NCBI RefSeq assembly: GCF_001420915.1
Contig: NZ_CP013021.1
Location: forward strand, 568,001 to 632,000
Source: Agarivorans gilvus
Lineage (GTDB): Bacteria; Pseudomonadota; Gammaproteobacteria; Enterobacterales; Celerinatantimonadaceae
Direction of reading: 5' to 3'
Length of the DNA: 64,000 nucleotides
The notes beneath the pieces were generated by a model. That model saw only the letters and a list, made by a program, of their open reading frames with translations, was not told the DNA's origin and ran no database searches. Shown here one piece after another: positions 55,974 to 64,000 of this stretch; the first letter of the stretch is position 1; each line of letters begins with the position of its first letter. The position numbers and the translations under genes were made by a program.

Positions 55974-56969
55974 ATGACAATTAAAGTTGGTATTAACGGT
56001 TTTGGCCGTATTGGACGTTTCGTATTCCGTGCTTCTGTTGAGCGCAGCGACATCGAAGTTGTGGGCATCAACGATTTAATCGACGTTGAGTACATGGCTT
56101 ACATGCTTAAGTACGATTCAACTCACGGTCGTTTCAACGGTAGCGTAGAAGTTGTTGACGGTAACTTAGTAGTAAACGGCAAAACTGTTCGTGTAACTGC
56201 TGTACGTAACCCTGAAGAACTAAAATGGGACGAAATTGGTGTTGATGTAGTTGCTGAAGCAACTGGTATCTTCCTAACCGACGAAACTGCTCGTCAACAC
56301 ATCACTGCTGGTGCGAAAAAAGTAGTTCTAACTGGTCCTTCTAAAGACGCTACTCCTATGTTCGTTATGGGCGTTAACCACGACACTTACGCTGGCCAAG
56401 AAATCGTTTCTAACGCTTCTTGTACTACTAACTGTCTTGCTCCTATCGCTAAAGTACTAAACGACAAGTGGGGCATCGAATCTGGTCTTATGACTACTGT
56501 TCACGCAACTACTGCTACTCAAAAAACTGTTGACGGTCCTTCAATGAAAGACTGGCGTGGTGGCCGTGGTGCTGGTCAAAACATCATCCCTTCTTCTACT
56601 GGTGCAGCTAAAGCTGTAGGCGTTGTTCTTCCAGAACTTAACGGCAAACTAACTGGTATGGCTTTCCGCGTACCTACTCCAGACGTATCTGTAGTTGACC
56701 TAACAGTTAACCTAAAAGAAGCCGCTACTTACGAAGAAATTTGTGCAGCAATGAAAGCCGCTTCTGAAGGCGAAATGGCTGGCGTTCTTGGCTACACTGA
56801 AGACCAAGTTGTTTCTAACGACTTCGTTGGCGAAGTTAACACTTCTGTGTTCGACGCTAAAGCTGGTGTTGCTCTAACTGACAAATTCGTTAAAGTTGTA
56901 TCTTGGTACGACAACGAAATCGGTTACTCAAATAAAGTTCTAGACCTAATCGCTCACATCTCTAAATAA
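55974..56969 (+). CDS. gapA: glyceraldehyde-3-phosphate dehydrogenase GapA
   Basis: A 331-residue glycolytic enzyme oxidising glyceraldehyde 3-phosphate with NAD and phosphate. INGFGRIGR is the NAD-binding start. SNASCTTNCLAP holds the catalytic Cys (about residue 150), followed by TVHATTATQKTVDGPS with the catalytic His. I used the ATG at 55974 because MTIKVGINGFG is the universal start; the frame also opens at 55953. Codon choice is very uniform (ACT, GCT, GGT, AAC, GAA), typical of a highly expressed gene. It is followed by a strong terminator and then yeaD. Confidence 0.97.
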   Translation: MTIKVGINGFGRIGRFVFRASVERSDIEVVGINDLIDVEYMAYMLKYDSTHGRFNGSVEVVDGNLVVNGKTVRVTAVRNPEELKWDEIGVDVVAEATGIFLTDETARQHITAGAKKVVLTGPSKDATPMFVMGVNHDTYAGQEIVSNASCTTNCLAPIAKVLNDKWGIESGLMTTVHATTATQKTVDGPSMKDWRGGRGAGQNIIPSSTGAAKAVGVVLPELNGKLTGMAFRVPTPDVSVVDLTVNLKEAATYEEICAAMKAASEGEMAGVLGYTEDQVVSNDFVGEVNTSVFDAKAGVALTDKFVKVVSWYDNEIGYSNKVLDLIAHISK

Positions 56970-56997
56970 GACATGTAGCTTAGGCTAAACTAATAAG

Positions 56998-57020
56998 GCG
57001 ACCTTCGGGTCGCTTTTTTT
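56998..57020 (+). terminator. rho-independent terminator of gapA
   Basis: GCGACC and GGTCGC close over a TTCG tetraloop, followed by seven T. It separates gapA from yeaD, whose start follows 13 bases later; read-through would be needed for joint expression. Confidence 0.93.
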
Positions 57021-57033
57021 ATAGGTGAAATTC

Positions 57034-57885
57034 ATGATTTTGGAAAAACTCCAGTTAACAGTAGTTAAGCAATTAGACAACGCGGTGTTTGAAGCCCAAA
57101 ACCAGCAAGGAATGGTATTTTATTGGATAGACCACCCCAAAGTTAAAGCCCTGATTGCACAGCAAGGAGCCCACCTTATAAGCTACCGCCCCAACAATGG
57201 ACAGGAATTATTGTGGCTAAGTGAAAACAGCGAGTTCAGCCCTTCTAAGGCCATTCGCGGAGGTGTGCCTGTTTGCTGGCCACGCTTTGCCAACGCAGGA
57301 ACCAGCCCCTTCCCTAAACACGGCATAGCAAGAACAGCTATTTGGCAACTAAACACCCTCAGTACTAGCGCGAATGAATGCAGCTTAAGCTTAGGCCTCA
57401 CTCATCCCTCTACGCCTAACATTGAACTAGAATGCCGGTTTACTCTCAGTCAACAAGCGAAAATTGAGTTAATCACTCATAACCACTCTAAGCAGCCTTT
57501 TAGCTATACTGGCGCACTGCACTCATATTTCATAACGGATGTAAAAAAATTACACATCCGATCTCTTGGGCCACAATATTTTGATGCCGTTACCGCTCAA
57601 CTTCAGCAGCTAGACGAGGATTTCCAACTCTCACCTGAAACCGACCGCATCTATTTACAAGCAGAAGATACCAGCATAATGAGCTATGCTAATCAACAAG
57701 TTGAAATACATCATCAAGGACATGATAGTGTGGTAGTGTGGAATCCAGGTAGCGCTTTAGCCGCACAAATGCCTGACCTTAGTAGCGCCGATGACTTTAT
57801 TTGCATTGAGACAGCGATTACCCAACAAGCGCAGAGTGTCGCTGCTGGCGAAAGCCATCGCCTATGCCAAACCATCAAAGCTTAA
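57034..57885 (+). CDS. yeaD: D-hexose-6-phosphate mutarotase YeaD
   Basis: A 283-residue aldose 1-epimerase-like enzyme interconverting the anomers of glucose-6-phosphate and related sugars. RGGVPVCWPRFAN, PKHGIARTAIW with a catalytic His, and FSYTGALHSYF with the second are seen, together with VVVWNPG and FICIETA towards the end with the catalytic Glu. The start is the ATG at 57034, after TATAGGTGAAATTC; a GTG at 57025 is part of that ribosome site. It follows gapA as in E. coli. Confidence 0.92.
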   Translation: MILEKLQLTVVKQLDNAVFEAQNQQGMVFYWIDHPKVKALIAQQGAHLISYRPNNGQELLWLSENSEFSPSKAIRGGVPVCWPRFANAGTSPFPKHGIARTAIWQLNTLSTSANECSLSLGLTHPSTPNIELECRFTLSQQAKIELITHNHSKQPFSYTGALHSYFITDVKKLHIRSLGPQYFDAVTAQLQQLDEDFQLSPETDRIYLQAEDTSIMSYANQQVEIHHQGHDSVVVWNPGSALAAQMPDLSSADDFICIETAITQQAQSVAAGESHRLCQTIKA

Positions 57886-58212
57886 GGCCTTAATTAAACT
57901 TTATCCTACTAGGGCGAATATCACCGTTAAAGCCGCTACTGCGCGCCCTAGCCTATTTATTAGCATTGCCTAAAGAACAAATTAACCACAGAAAGTTAAA
58001 GTTAGCTGTTCATTTTTCAGTTTTCAACTCTCTCATTTTTGGCAAAGAAGAACCCATAACAATTTGTATTTAAACGATAATTAGACAATAAAGCCAAATC
58101 AATAAATCGCCGAAACGAAACCACAAAACAATTAATACATATGTTCGGACGAATGTACTTTAAACTGATTTCATTTGAGAAACAGTTAATGCCTAATTGA
58201 ATAGGAGATGTA
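57886..58212. promoter_or_regulatory. yeaD-araC-type intergenic region
   Basis: About 327 bases. After yeaD there is an eight-base inverted repeat (CTAGGGCG and CGCCCTAG) with a long loop at about 57911-57952, possibly an RNA 3' end. The right half is AT-rich and should hold the promoter of the AraC-type gene, whose ribosome site AATAGGAGATGTA is clear. No other gene is supported. Confidence 0.35.
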
Positions 58213-59139
58213 ATGAGCAATCATTCCCAGGAAATGAACCTTTCCAGAACCAAAATGGCAGAGCAACTTATTGAGTTAACTGGAGATTCAAATTACCTTG
58301 AAACAGATATTTCGGGATTACATTTTAGCCGCTGGAGCCACCCGACCGCCCCTACCAGCTATACACACCAACCGAGTATTTGCCTAATTGCACAAGGGAA
58401 AAAGCGAGTTACACTTGGCGAAGACAGCTTTCTTTATGATGCCAATCACTTCCTCATATCATCTGTAGAACTACCGATTATCGCCAACATCGTGGAAGCC
58501 AGTGAAGATAAACCCTACTTAGGGGTGATCCTTAGGTTAGATTTACCGGAAATCTCGCAATTAATTGTCGATAGCGAGCTTTCATTTACTCCGAGTAAAG
58601 AGGCTCATAAAGGGATTGCCACTAGCGAGCTCACACCGAGCTTAGTTGATGCTTTTAGCCGCTTAATTGCATTACAAAGCGAACCAGACAGTATAAAAAT
58701 TATGGCGCCCATCATTAAGCGGGAAATTTTCTACCGCTTATTAAATGGCGAACAAGGCCCTAGGCTTTATCAAATCGTCACCTCTGGGAATCATAGCCAA
58801 CAAATATCCAAGGCGATTAATTGGTTAAAACATAACTTTATTAAGCCTTTAAGTGTAGGCGAACTCGCTTCAAACTGTGGTATGAGTAAATCAGCCTTTT
58901 ACTCCCACTTTCGCTCAGTAACTTCAATGACACCGCTGCAATTTCAAAAGAAACTACGTTTAAATGAAGCTCGACGTTTAATGCTTACCGAGAACTTAGA
59001 TGCCATGTCCACTACTTTCAAAGTAGGTTATGAAAGTCCTTCTCAGTTTAGTCGCGAATACAGCCGCTTATTTGGTGCTCCACCGTTAAAAGACATCAAA
59101 GCCCTGCGCCAATCAAAGGAAGCAGCTATTACCGGATAG
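58213..59139 (+). CDS. AraC family transcriptional regulator
   Basis: A 308-residue regulator. The N-terminal domain (about residues 20-190) is of the AraC_N cupin type, with SICLIAQGKKRVTLGEDSFLYDANHFLISSVELP as its core. The C-terminal domain (about 200-300) has two helix-turn-helix units: VGELASNCGMSKSAFYSHFR and MSTTFKVGYESPSQFSREYSRLFG, the AraC signature. It is convergent with the zinc alcohol dehydrogenase; this regulator family often sits beside and controls such oxidoreductase genes. That link is inference. Confidence 0.93.
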   Translation: MSNHSQEMNLSRTKMAEQLIELTGDSNYLETDISGLHFSRWSHPTAPTSYTHQPSICLIAQGKKRVTLGEDSFLYDANHFLISSVELPIIANIVEASEDKPYLGVILRLDLPEISQLIVDSELSFTPSKEAHKGIATSELTPSLVDAFSRLIALQSEPDSIKIMAPIIKREIFYRLLNGEQGPRLYQIVTSGNHSQQISKAINWLKHNFIKPLSVGELASNCGMSKSAFYSHFRSVTSMTPLQFQKKLRLNEARRLMLTENLDAMSTTFKVGYESPSQFSREYSRLFGAPPLKDIKALRQSKEAAITG

Positions 59140-59172
59140 TTAAACCAAACCCCAAAGTTAACTAAAAAACAG

Positions 59173-59196
59173 AAAAGCAGCCCAAGGCTGCTTTTG
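59173..59196. terminator. bidirectional terminator between the AraC-type and alcohol dehydrogenase genes
   Basis: AAAAGCAGCC and GGCTGCTTTT with loop CAA form a ten-base stem with A and T tracts on either side. It can end transcription from both convergent genes. Confidence 0.85.
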
Positions 59197-59227
59197 CTCT
59201 TCATTAATCACTAAATCCAAAAACCCA

Positions 59228-60274
59228 TTAAGCTTCGAAAGCGGTCATATCAATCACAAAGCGGTGGGCTAAATCACCTGTGGCTAACTGCTTAAATGCA
59301 TCGTTAATTTGTTCCATCTTAATGGTTTCGCACTCTGGGTATAGTTGATGTTCGGCACAAAACTCCAGTAGCTCCTGCGTTTCAGTAATGCCTCCGATTA
59401 AAGACCCCGCAACACGACGGCGACCTAATACCAAGGGTAAAGTCATTGGTTCTTCTAGTGGACCGATTTGACCCACAATTGTTAAAGTACCGTCTAAATC
59501 AAGTAGTGGTACATAGATGTTAATGTCGTGCTTAACCGGAACAGTATCTATGATTAAGTCAAGCGAAGAGGCCGCCTGCAGCATTGCTTGTTGGTCACTC
59601 GAGACCAAAATGCCCTTAGCGCCAATTTCTTTAGCTTGCGTCTCTTTATTATTCGAACGGCTAATAACTGTAACTTCGGCTCCCATAGCAACGGCAAGTT
59701 TAACCGCCATGTGGCCTAAACCACCTAGACCAATCACCCCTACTCGTGAGCCTTTCGTCACTTTCCAAGTACGCAGTGGTGAATAGGTAGTAATACCTGC
59801 ACACAAAATAGGTGCCGCACGAGACATATCAAGATTCTCAGGAATGCGTAATACAAACTCTTCGCGAACCACAATGTGCTTAGAGTAGCCACCTTGAGTA
59901 ATGTCACCAGTTTGTCTGTCTGGTACTCCGTAGGTTGGTGTCATACCGTTGCGACAATATTGTTCTTCACCGTCATGGCAGTGGTCACACTCTTGACAAC
60001 TGTCAACCATACAGCCAACTGCTACTTTATCACCCACTTTATATTTGCTAGCTTCACTACCTACGGCACTAACAATACCGACGATTTCATGACCAGGCAC
60101 TAAAGGGTAAGGCTGTGGCCCCCAATCTCCATTTACCGTATGTAGATCTGAGTGACATACGCCACAGTAAGTAATGTCGATGGCAACATCGTTAGGGCGT
60201 AACTCGCGACGTTCAAAATGGTAAGGAGCCAGTTCTGTATTTTCTGAATGTGCTGCATAGCCAACTGTTTTCAT
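59228..60274 (-). CDS. zinc-dependent NAD(P) alcohol dehydrogenase (YahK/CAD-like)
   Basis: A 348-residue medium-chain dehydrogenase that reduces aldehydes or oxidises alcohols. Catalytic zinc ligands are seen in CGVCHSDLHTVNGDWG and VPGHEIVG. The structural zinc site is the four-cysteine segment CQECDHCHDGEEQYC, and the cofactor motif is GLGGLGHMAVKLA. The overall sequence is of the cinnamyl-alcohol/YahK type, which prefers NADPH. It is probably controlled by the adjacent AraC-type regulator. The ribosome site AGAAAGGTAGACTTTC is acceptable. Confidence 0.92.
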   Translation of the reverse strand: MKTVGYAAHSENTELAPYHFERRELRPNDVAIDITYCGVCHSDLHTVNGDWGPQPYPLVPGHEIVGIVSAVGSEASKYKVGDKVAVGCMVDSCQECDHCHDGEEQYCRNGMTPTYGVPDRQTGDITQGGYSKHIVVREEFVLRIPENLDMSRAAPILCAGITTYSPLRTWKVTKGSRVGVIGLGGLGHMAVKLAVAMGAEVTVISRSNNKETQAKEIGAKGILVSSDQQAMLQAASSLDLIIDTVPVKHDINIYVPLLDLDGTLTIVGQIGPLEEPMTLPLVLGRRRVAGSLIGGITETQELLEFCAEHQLYPECETIKMEQINDAFKQLATGDLAHRFVIDMTAFEA

Positions 60275-60645
60275 GAAAGTCTACCTTTCTCTAATGTTAT
60301 ATGTTTCGAATTGGGATTTGCATCCTAGTGATACCAGTATAGGCAGGAGCGCCGTTTAACTCTTGCCAAATAGCCTCTGATTATTGCTCGATTCTACTCG
60401 GTGAAAACAAAGCGAAACTAGAAGGCTAAAGATTTAAGCTTTATGAGTCATTTAAAATCAGCAAGATAGCTAGCGTGAGCACAGAAACGAAAGTAGTCAT
60501 AGATACTAAGAACAAATAGGCCACAGCAATAAAAGCTATGGCCTAGAATTTAAATAGTGAGTGAGCAAGCAAAGATAAACTTACAGGCGGTGCAAGTCGT
60601 AGAGCTGAAATGGGCCTTGCCGGCTATTTCAGCTCTACTGCCGAA
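60275..60645. other. 371-base region between the alcohol dehydrogenase gene and guaC
   Basis: It holds the promoter of the alcohol dehydrogenase gene and two inverted repeats downstream of guaC. The first (about 60517-60545) is TAGGCCA... TGGCCTA with one mismatch further in. The second (60599-60638) is a perfect 13-base repeat. No gene is supported. Confidence 0.5.
60599..60638. repeat. perfect 13-bp inverted repeat just downstream of guaC
   Basis: GTAGAGCTGAAAT and ATTTCAGCTCTAC flank a 14-base GC-rich loop, seven bases after the guaC stop. No T tract follows on the minus strand, so it is a strong hairpin of uncertain use: a terminator, an RNA stabiliser or a dispersed repeat. Confidence 0.6.
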
Positions 60646-61695
60646 CTACACTTTGGTAATACCAAATACTTGGTTTTCTTGTTCTTGAACACGAATAAAC
60701 GTAGTGCGTTTAGTCAGTTCTTTAAGCTCAGAGGCCCCAACATAAGTACAGGCTGAACGAACTCCACCAAGAATATCTTGAACGGTTAGTTGCACGCTGC
60801 CTTTGTATGGTAGTAGCACAGTTTTACCTTCTGAAGCGCGGTATTCCGCTACGCCACCGGTATGCTTATCCATAGCGGTTTGTGAACTCATGCCGTAGAA
60901 CTTCATAAACTTCTGGCCATCTTGTTCAACAATTTCGCCACCGTTTTCTTGGTGAGCAGCAAACATGCCACCCAACATAACGAAGTCAGCGCCGCCACCA
61001 AAGGCTTTAGCTACATCACCTGCTTGGGTACAACCACCGTCACCCACAATCTGACCACCTAAACCGTGGGCGGCATCGGCACACTCGATAATCGCAGAAA
61101 GTTGAGGATAACCGACACCGGTTTTAACTCGAGTAGTACATACACTACCTGGGCCAATGCCAACTTTAACAATATCAGCACCGCTTAAGATCAGCTCTTC
61201 TACCATCTCACCGGTTACCACGTTACCGGCAACTATGACTTTGTCAGCAAAGGTTTCACGCATTTTACGCACGTAGCCAACAAAGTGCTCTGAGTAACCG
61301 TTGGCAACGTCAACACAGATGAACTGTAGGTTTTCGTTTAGCGCTAAAATTTGTTTAGTTTTTTCAAAATCAGCGTCAGAAGTACCGCAGCTTACCATTA
61401 GATATTTAATTTTCTCTGGCGCCATTTTGCTAAGAAACTCAGCCCACTGCTCAATAGAGTAGTGTTTGTGAATAGCAGTAATCATGCGGTGTTCAGCTAG
61501 AGCTTTGGCTAAACCAAACGTTCCCACTGTATCCATATTTGCCGCAATAACAGGAACACCTTCCCATTGACTTCCGGTATGCTTAAAGGTAAACTTCCGA
61601 TCAAGTACAACCTGAGAACGGCTCTTCAAGGTTGAGCGCTTAGGTTTGATTAATACGTCTTTAAAACCCAACTTTATATCAGTTTCAACTCTCAT
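60646..61695 (-). CDS. guaC: GMP reductase GuaC
   Basis: A 349-residue NADPH-dependent enzyme converting GMP to IMP in purine recycling. The start RVETDIKLGFKDVLIKPKRSTLKSRS, the catalytic loop VGIGPGSVCTTR with the active Cys (about residue 186), GDGGCTQAGDVAKAFGGGADFVMLGGMFA, and the absence of CBS domains mark GuaC rather than IMP dehydrogenase. The length matches E. coli (347). The ribosome site AGAGAGATAA is fair. Confidence 0.96.
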   Translation of the reverse strand: MRVETDIKLGFKDVLIKPKRSTLKSRSQVVLDRKFTFKHTGSQWEGVPVIAANMDTVGTFGLAKALAEHRMITAIHKHYSIEQWAEFLSKMAPEKIKYLMVSCGTSDADFEKTKQILALNENLQFICVDVANGYSEHFVGYVRKMRETFADKVIVAGNVVTGEMVEELILSGADIVKVGIGPGSVCTTRVKTGVGYPQLSAIIECADAAHGLGGQIVGDGGCTQAGDVAKAFGGGADFVMLGGMFAAHQENGGEIVEQDGQKFMKFYGMSSQTAMDKHTGGVAEYRASEGKTVLLPYKGSVQLTVQDILGGVRSACTYVGASELKELTKRTTFIRVQEQENQVFGITKV

Positions 61696-61787
61696 TTATC
61701 TCTCTACTGTTTATTTGGCACAAAACCCGAAGATTATAGCAAAGACTTGAATTTGATAAAAGAGTTAAGGCTTAATTATCTGCATAA

Positions 61788-61817
61788 ACAAAAAAGCCAG
61801 TAACAATGTACTGGCTT
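61788..61817 (-). terminator. rho-independent terminator of nadA
   Basis: On the minus strand, AAGCCAGTA and TACTGGCTT around a six-base loop are followed by a T run. It lies 21 bases after the nadA stop and before guaC. Confidence 0.88.
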
Positions 61818-61837
61818 GATAGACTAATTTAGTGGAT

Positions 61838-62896
61838 CTAGGCGTTGCCCTTCACCTTAATCTGATTATTTTTTGCAAAACCTAACATTCGATTTAACGG
61901 CACCAAGGCTTTGTCGATGAGGGCTTCATCAACAAACACTTCTTTACCAGTAGCATCAATCAAGGCTTCTTCTATCGCCTTCAAGCCATTCATCGCCATC
62001 CACGGGCAATGGGCGCAGGAGCGACATGTTGCGCCGTTGCCACCAGTAGGTGCTTCAATCATTTCTTTATCTGGGCAAGCTTGCTGCATTTTATAGAAAA
62101 TGCCTTTATCGGTAGCCACGATGAGTTTCTTGTTCGGCAAGGTTTGCGCCGCTGCAATCAGTTGGCTAGTTGAGCCCACCGCATCAGCCATAGCAACAAC
62201 ACTTTCAGGGGACTCTGGATGCACCAAAATCGCTGCATCAGGATATTGTTGTTTAAGTTGACGCAAAGCCTTCGCCTTAAACTCGTCGTGTACGATACAC
62301 GCCCCCTGCCATAACAGCATCTCTGCACCGGTTTGCTTAGCAACGTAACTGCCTAAGTGCCTGTCTGGCGCCCAAATAATCTTATGCCCTTGCGCATCCA
62401 AATGCTCCACCACATCTACCGCAATACTAGACGTCACAACCCAATCGGCACGCGCTTTAACCGCGGCAGAGGTATTGGCGTAAACCACTACTGTATGCTC
62501 TGGATGTTGGTCGCAAAACTCTGCAAACTCTTGCTCTGGACAGCCCAAATCTAAAGAACAAGTCGCTTCCAAGGTAGGCATAATCACTTTCTTCTCGGGC
62601 GTTAATATTTTCGCGGTTTCACCCATAAAGCGCACCCCTGCTACCAACAAGGTTTTAGCCGGGTGATTATTACCAAAGCGAGCCATTTCTAAAGAATCAG
62701 CCACACAGCCACCAGTTTCTTCGGCTAAAGCTTGGATCTCCGGATCGGTATAGTAATGCGCTACCAACACAGCATCTTTTTCTACAAGTAACTGTTTGAT
62801 GCGTTGCTTGTAAGCAGCCCGCTGCTGTTCATCCAGTGGCGCAGGTTTAGCCGGAAATGGGTAGATTGATTCGTTAAAGTATTCGTGCTGTTGCAT
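61838..62896 (-). CDS. nadA: quinolinate synthase NadA
   Basis: A 352-residue 4Fe-4S enzyme that condenses iminoaspartate with dihydroxyacetone phosphate to quinolinate in NAD synthesis. VAHYYTDPEIQALAEETGGCVADSLEMARFG-type start, CSLDLGCP, GACIVHDEF, and the CRSCAHCPWMAMNGL segment give the cluster and active-site cysteines. I chose the ATG at 62896 (MQQHEYFNESIYPFPAKP), which matches the E. coli start region; the frame is open to 62941. The order cpoB - tRNA-Lys - nadA is also found in other gammaproteobacteria. Confidence 0.95.
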   Translation of the reverse strand: MQQHEYFNESIYPFPAKPAPLDEQQRAAYKQRIKQLLVEKDAVLVAHYYTDPEIQALAEETGGCVADSLEMARFGNNHPAKTLLVAGVRFMGETAKILTPEKKVIMPTLEATCSLDLGCPEQEFAEFCDQHPEHTVVVYANTSAAVKARADWVVTSSIAVDVVEHLDAQGHKIIWAPDRHLGSYVAKQTGAEMLLWQGACIVHDEFKAKALRQLKQQYPDAAILVHPESPESVVAMADAVGSTSQLIAAAQTLPNKKLIVATDKGIFYKMQQACPDKEMIEAPTGGNGATCRSCAHCPWMAMNGLKAIEEALIDATGKEVFVDEALIDKALVPLNRMLGFAKNNQIKVKGNA

Positions 62897-63004
62897 AACT
62901 GAGTCTGGGAAAAAAGTCGTTCGAGCATTATACACCGCCAAATCGTCTAATGGCAGTTATTGAACTAAAGAATTAGCCGAAGCGATGAAGGTAATACAGA
63001 GAAT

Positions 63005-63080
63005 TGGTGGGTTGTGAAGGATTTGAACCTTCGACCAATTGATTAAAAGTCAACTGCTCTACCAACTGAGCTAACAACCC
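63005..63080 (-). tRNA. tRNA-Lys (anticodon TTT), copy 1
   Basis: A 76-base tRNA with encoded CCA: acceptor GGGTTGT paired with ACAACCC, D-loop AGCTCAGTTGGTAGAGC, anticodon loop CTTTTAA, and T arm GGTTCAAATCC. It is identical to copies 2, 3, 5 and 6. Confidence 0.97.
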
Positions 63081-63100
63081 AAAACAGGCAGCGATTACAG

Positions 63101-63176
63101 TGGTGGGTTGTGAAGGATTTGAACCTTCGACCAATTGATTAAAAGTCAACTGCTCTACCAACTGAGCTAACAACCC
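63101..63176 (-). tRNA. tRNA-Lys (anticodon TTT), copy 2
   Basis: Same 76-base sequence as copy 1, with encoded CCA, 20 bases further along. It belongs to a tandem array of six that is probably transcribed as one precursor. Confidence 0.97.
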
Positions 63177-63208
63177 GCTGCTGAAATGCTTATTTTAAAA
63201 CGAAGGAA

Positions 63209-63284
63209 TGGTGGGTTGTGAAGGATTTGAACCTTCGACCAATTGATTAAAAGTCAACTGCTCTACCAACTGAGCTAACAACCC
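63209..63284 (-). tRNA. tRNA-Lys (anticodon TTT), copy 3
   Basis: Same 76-base sequence as copy 1, with encoded CCA; the spacer to copy 2 is 32 bases. Confidence 0.97.
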
Positions 63285-63301
63285 AAAGCGTTTCAAAATA
63301 G

Positions 63302-63377
63302 TGGTGGGTCGTGAAGGATTTGAACCTTCGACCAATTGATTAAAAGTCAACTGCTCTACCAACTGAGCTAACGACCC
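63302..63377 (-). tRNA. tRNA-Lys (anticodon TTT), copy 4, variant acceptor stem
   Basis: A 76-base tRNA-Lys with two changes relative to the other five copies. The acceptor arms read GGGTCGT and ACGACCC instead of GGGTTGT and ACAACCC, so one T-A pair is replaced by C-G. The pairing is kept, so the gene should be functional. Confidence 0.97.
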
Positions 63378-63396
63378 ACTAAAGTTTGGTGATGAT

Positions 63397-63472
63397 TGGT
63401 GGGTTGTGAAGGATTTGAACCTTCGACCAATTGATTAAAAGTCAACTGCTCTACCAACTGAGCTAACAACCC
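63397..63472 (-). tRNA. tRNA-Lys (anticodon TTT), copy 5
   Basis: Same 76-base sequence as copy 1, with encoded CCA; the spacer to copy 4 is 19 bases. Confidence 0.97.
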
Positions 63473-63500
63473 ATTAAAAATCACACTGAAGAAACAAAAT

Positions 63501-63576
63501 TGGTGGGTTGTGAAGGATTTGAACCTTCGACCAATTGATTAAAAGTCAACTGCTCTACCAACTGAGCTAACAACCC
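63501..63576 (-). tRNA. tRNA-Lys (anticodon TTT), copy 6
   Basis: Same 76-base sequence as copy 1, with encoded CCA. It is the first copy in the direction of transcription, 194 bases after the cpoB stop. Confidence 0.97.
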
Positions 63577-63770
63577 ATTTTGCACTTCTGCTAAACCGTA
63601 CTATTTGCTGTTGCAATTAGCCCGACTCAACGGCGGCCTATGATACGGATTTAAGGCTGTTGTGCAATAGTAATTTGAATCTTTTTTTTCAAGCGTTCAG
63701 CAAATAAGCAACCCGCTTCTTGTTTGTACAGAATTTTGAATTTACTGCACTTTATTTAACTTCTATTGGC

Positions 63771-64000
63771 TTAAAGCTGAGCCAAACGCGTCTTCGCCAA
63801 GCCAGCTGCCGCACTCGTTGGATACTGTTCAAGTACCCGATTAAATAAGGCTTTAGCCTCGGCATTGTTATTTTTAAACTGGGCAATGATACCTAATTTT
63901 AACAATGACTCAGCCACCTTATTAGATTGCGGATAATCATTAACAACTTTGTTGAATTGCTGCGAGGCTTGTTCACGTTGTCCACGAGTATATTGTAGTT
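63771..64000 (-). CDS. cpoB: cell division coordinator CpoB (YbgF), C-terminal part (partial)
   Basis: About 75 C-terminal residues of a TPR protein, reading YTRGQREQASQQFNKVV, KVAESLLKLGIIAQ, AKALFNRVLEQYP, and ending AKTRLAQL before TAA. This is the C-terminal TPR domain of CpoB, the periplasmic protein that couples peptidoglycan synthesis to Tol-Pal constriction at division. The gene runs off the right edge, where pal and tolB would be expected. Its place just before a tRNA-Lys array and nadA supports the call. Confidence 0.88.
   Translation of the reverse strand, partial: LQYTRGQREQASQQFNKVVNDYPQSNKVAESLLKLGIIAQFKNNNAEAKALFNRVLEQYPTSAAAGLAKTRLAQL

Noticed and set aside
58017..58220. A 67-residue open frame on the minus strand upstream of the AraC-type gene
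   Set aside because: It covers the AraC-type promoter region, lacks a ribosome site and has a random-looking sequence.
62973..63173. Open frame of 66 residues on the minus strand with a repeated peptide
   Set aside because: It is a translation across the tRNA-Lys copies; the repeat is due to the tRNA sequence.
63005..63576. Regularly spaced repeats resembling a CRISPR array
   Set aside because: The repeat unit folds as a tRNA with a TTT anticodon and encoded CCA; spacers are short and uneven.

Overview
The window looks like chromosome from a marine gammaproteobacterium of the Alteromonadales/Vibrionales type. The reasons are the bio cluster layout (bioA divergent from bioBFCD), the cpoB - tRNA-Lys array - nadA order, tamAB, gapA-yeaD, glycogen genes (glgB, glgX, malQ), and several small families typical of Vibrio, Shewanella and Alteromonas relatives (DUF3087, DUF2989, DUF3334, HlyU-like, YeaC). 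A relative of Agarivorans is possible, but the genus is a guess.

Layout. 1-1.9 kb: the start of an RND efflux pump permease and its lipoprotein adaptor. 2-13 kb: housekeeping and signalling genes (DUF3087 protein, a tandem OB-fold protein, rsuA, a diguanylate cyclase, malZ, rmuC, HlyU-like protein, a double-receiver protein, cnoX, a GPH sugar symporter with a perfect CRP box). 13-21.5 kb: tamB/tamA, mobB and a TVP38-flavoprotein fusion. 21.5-25 kb: an AT-rich accessory insertion. It carries one large Schlafen/AlbA-NACHT NTPase reading frame split by a one-base frameshift, followed by about 500 bases without a supportable gene. This is the best candidate for a defence-type system. 25-32 kb: truncated haemoglobin, GNAT, small secreted and membrane proteins, a PfpI-family protein, and a periplasmic binding lipoprotein overlapping a GGDEF-EAL protein. 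32-38 kb: htpX and biotin synthesis. 38-48.9 kb: asnS, a DUF3334 protein, a DsbA-like protein, ydjA, fadH (frameshifted), sppA, ansA, yeaC, a DUF2989 lipoprotein and msrB. 49-58 kb: glgX, glgB, malQ, gapA, yeaD. 58-64 kb: an AraC regulator and alcohol dehydrogenase pair, guaC, nadA, six tRNA-Lys genes and the end of cpoB.

How the genes work together. malZ, malQ, glgB and glgX process alpha-glucans toward the glycolytic gene gapA and the hexose-6-phosphate mutarotase yeaD. bioABFCD make biotin. tamA/tamB serve the outer membrane. fadH completes beta-oxidation of unsaturated fatty acids, and a palindrome of the PsrA type lies in front of it. Several c-di-GMP and receiver proteins are interspersed.

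Two reading frames (the NACHT gene and fadH) are each broken by loss of one base in a short homopolymer, so sequencing error must be excluded before either is called a pseudogene. Everything here comes from reading the sequence and from family knowledge; no search was run.
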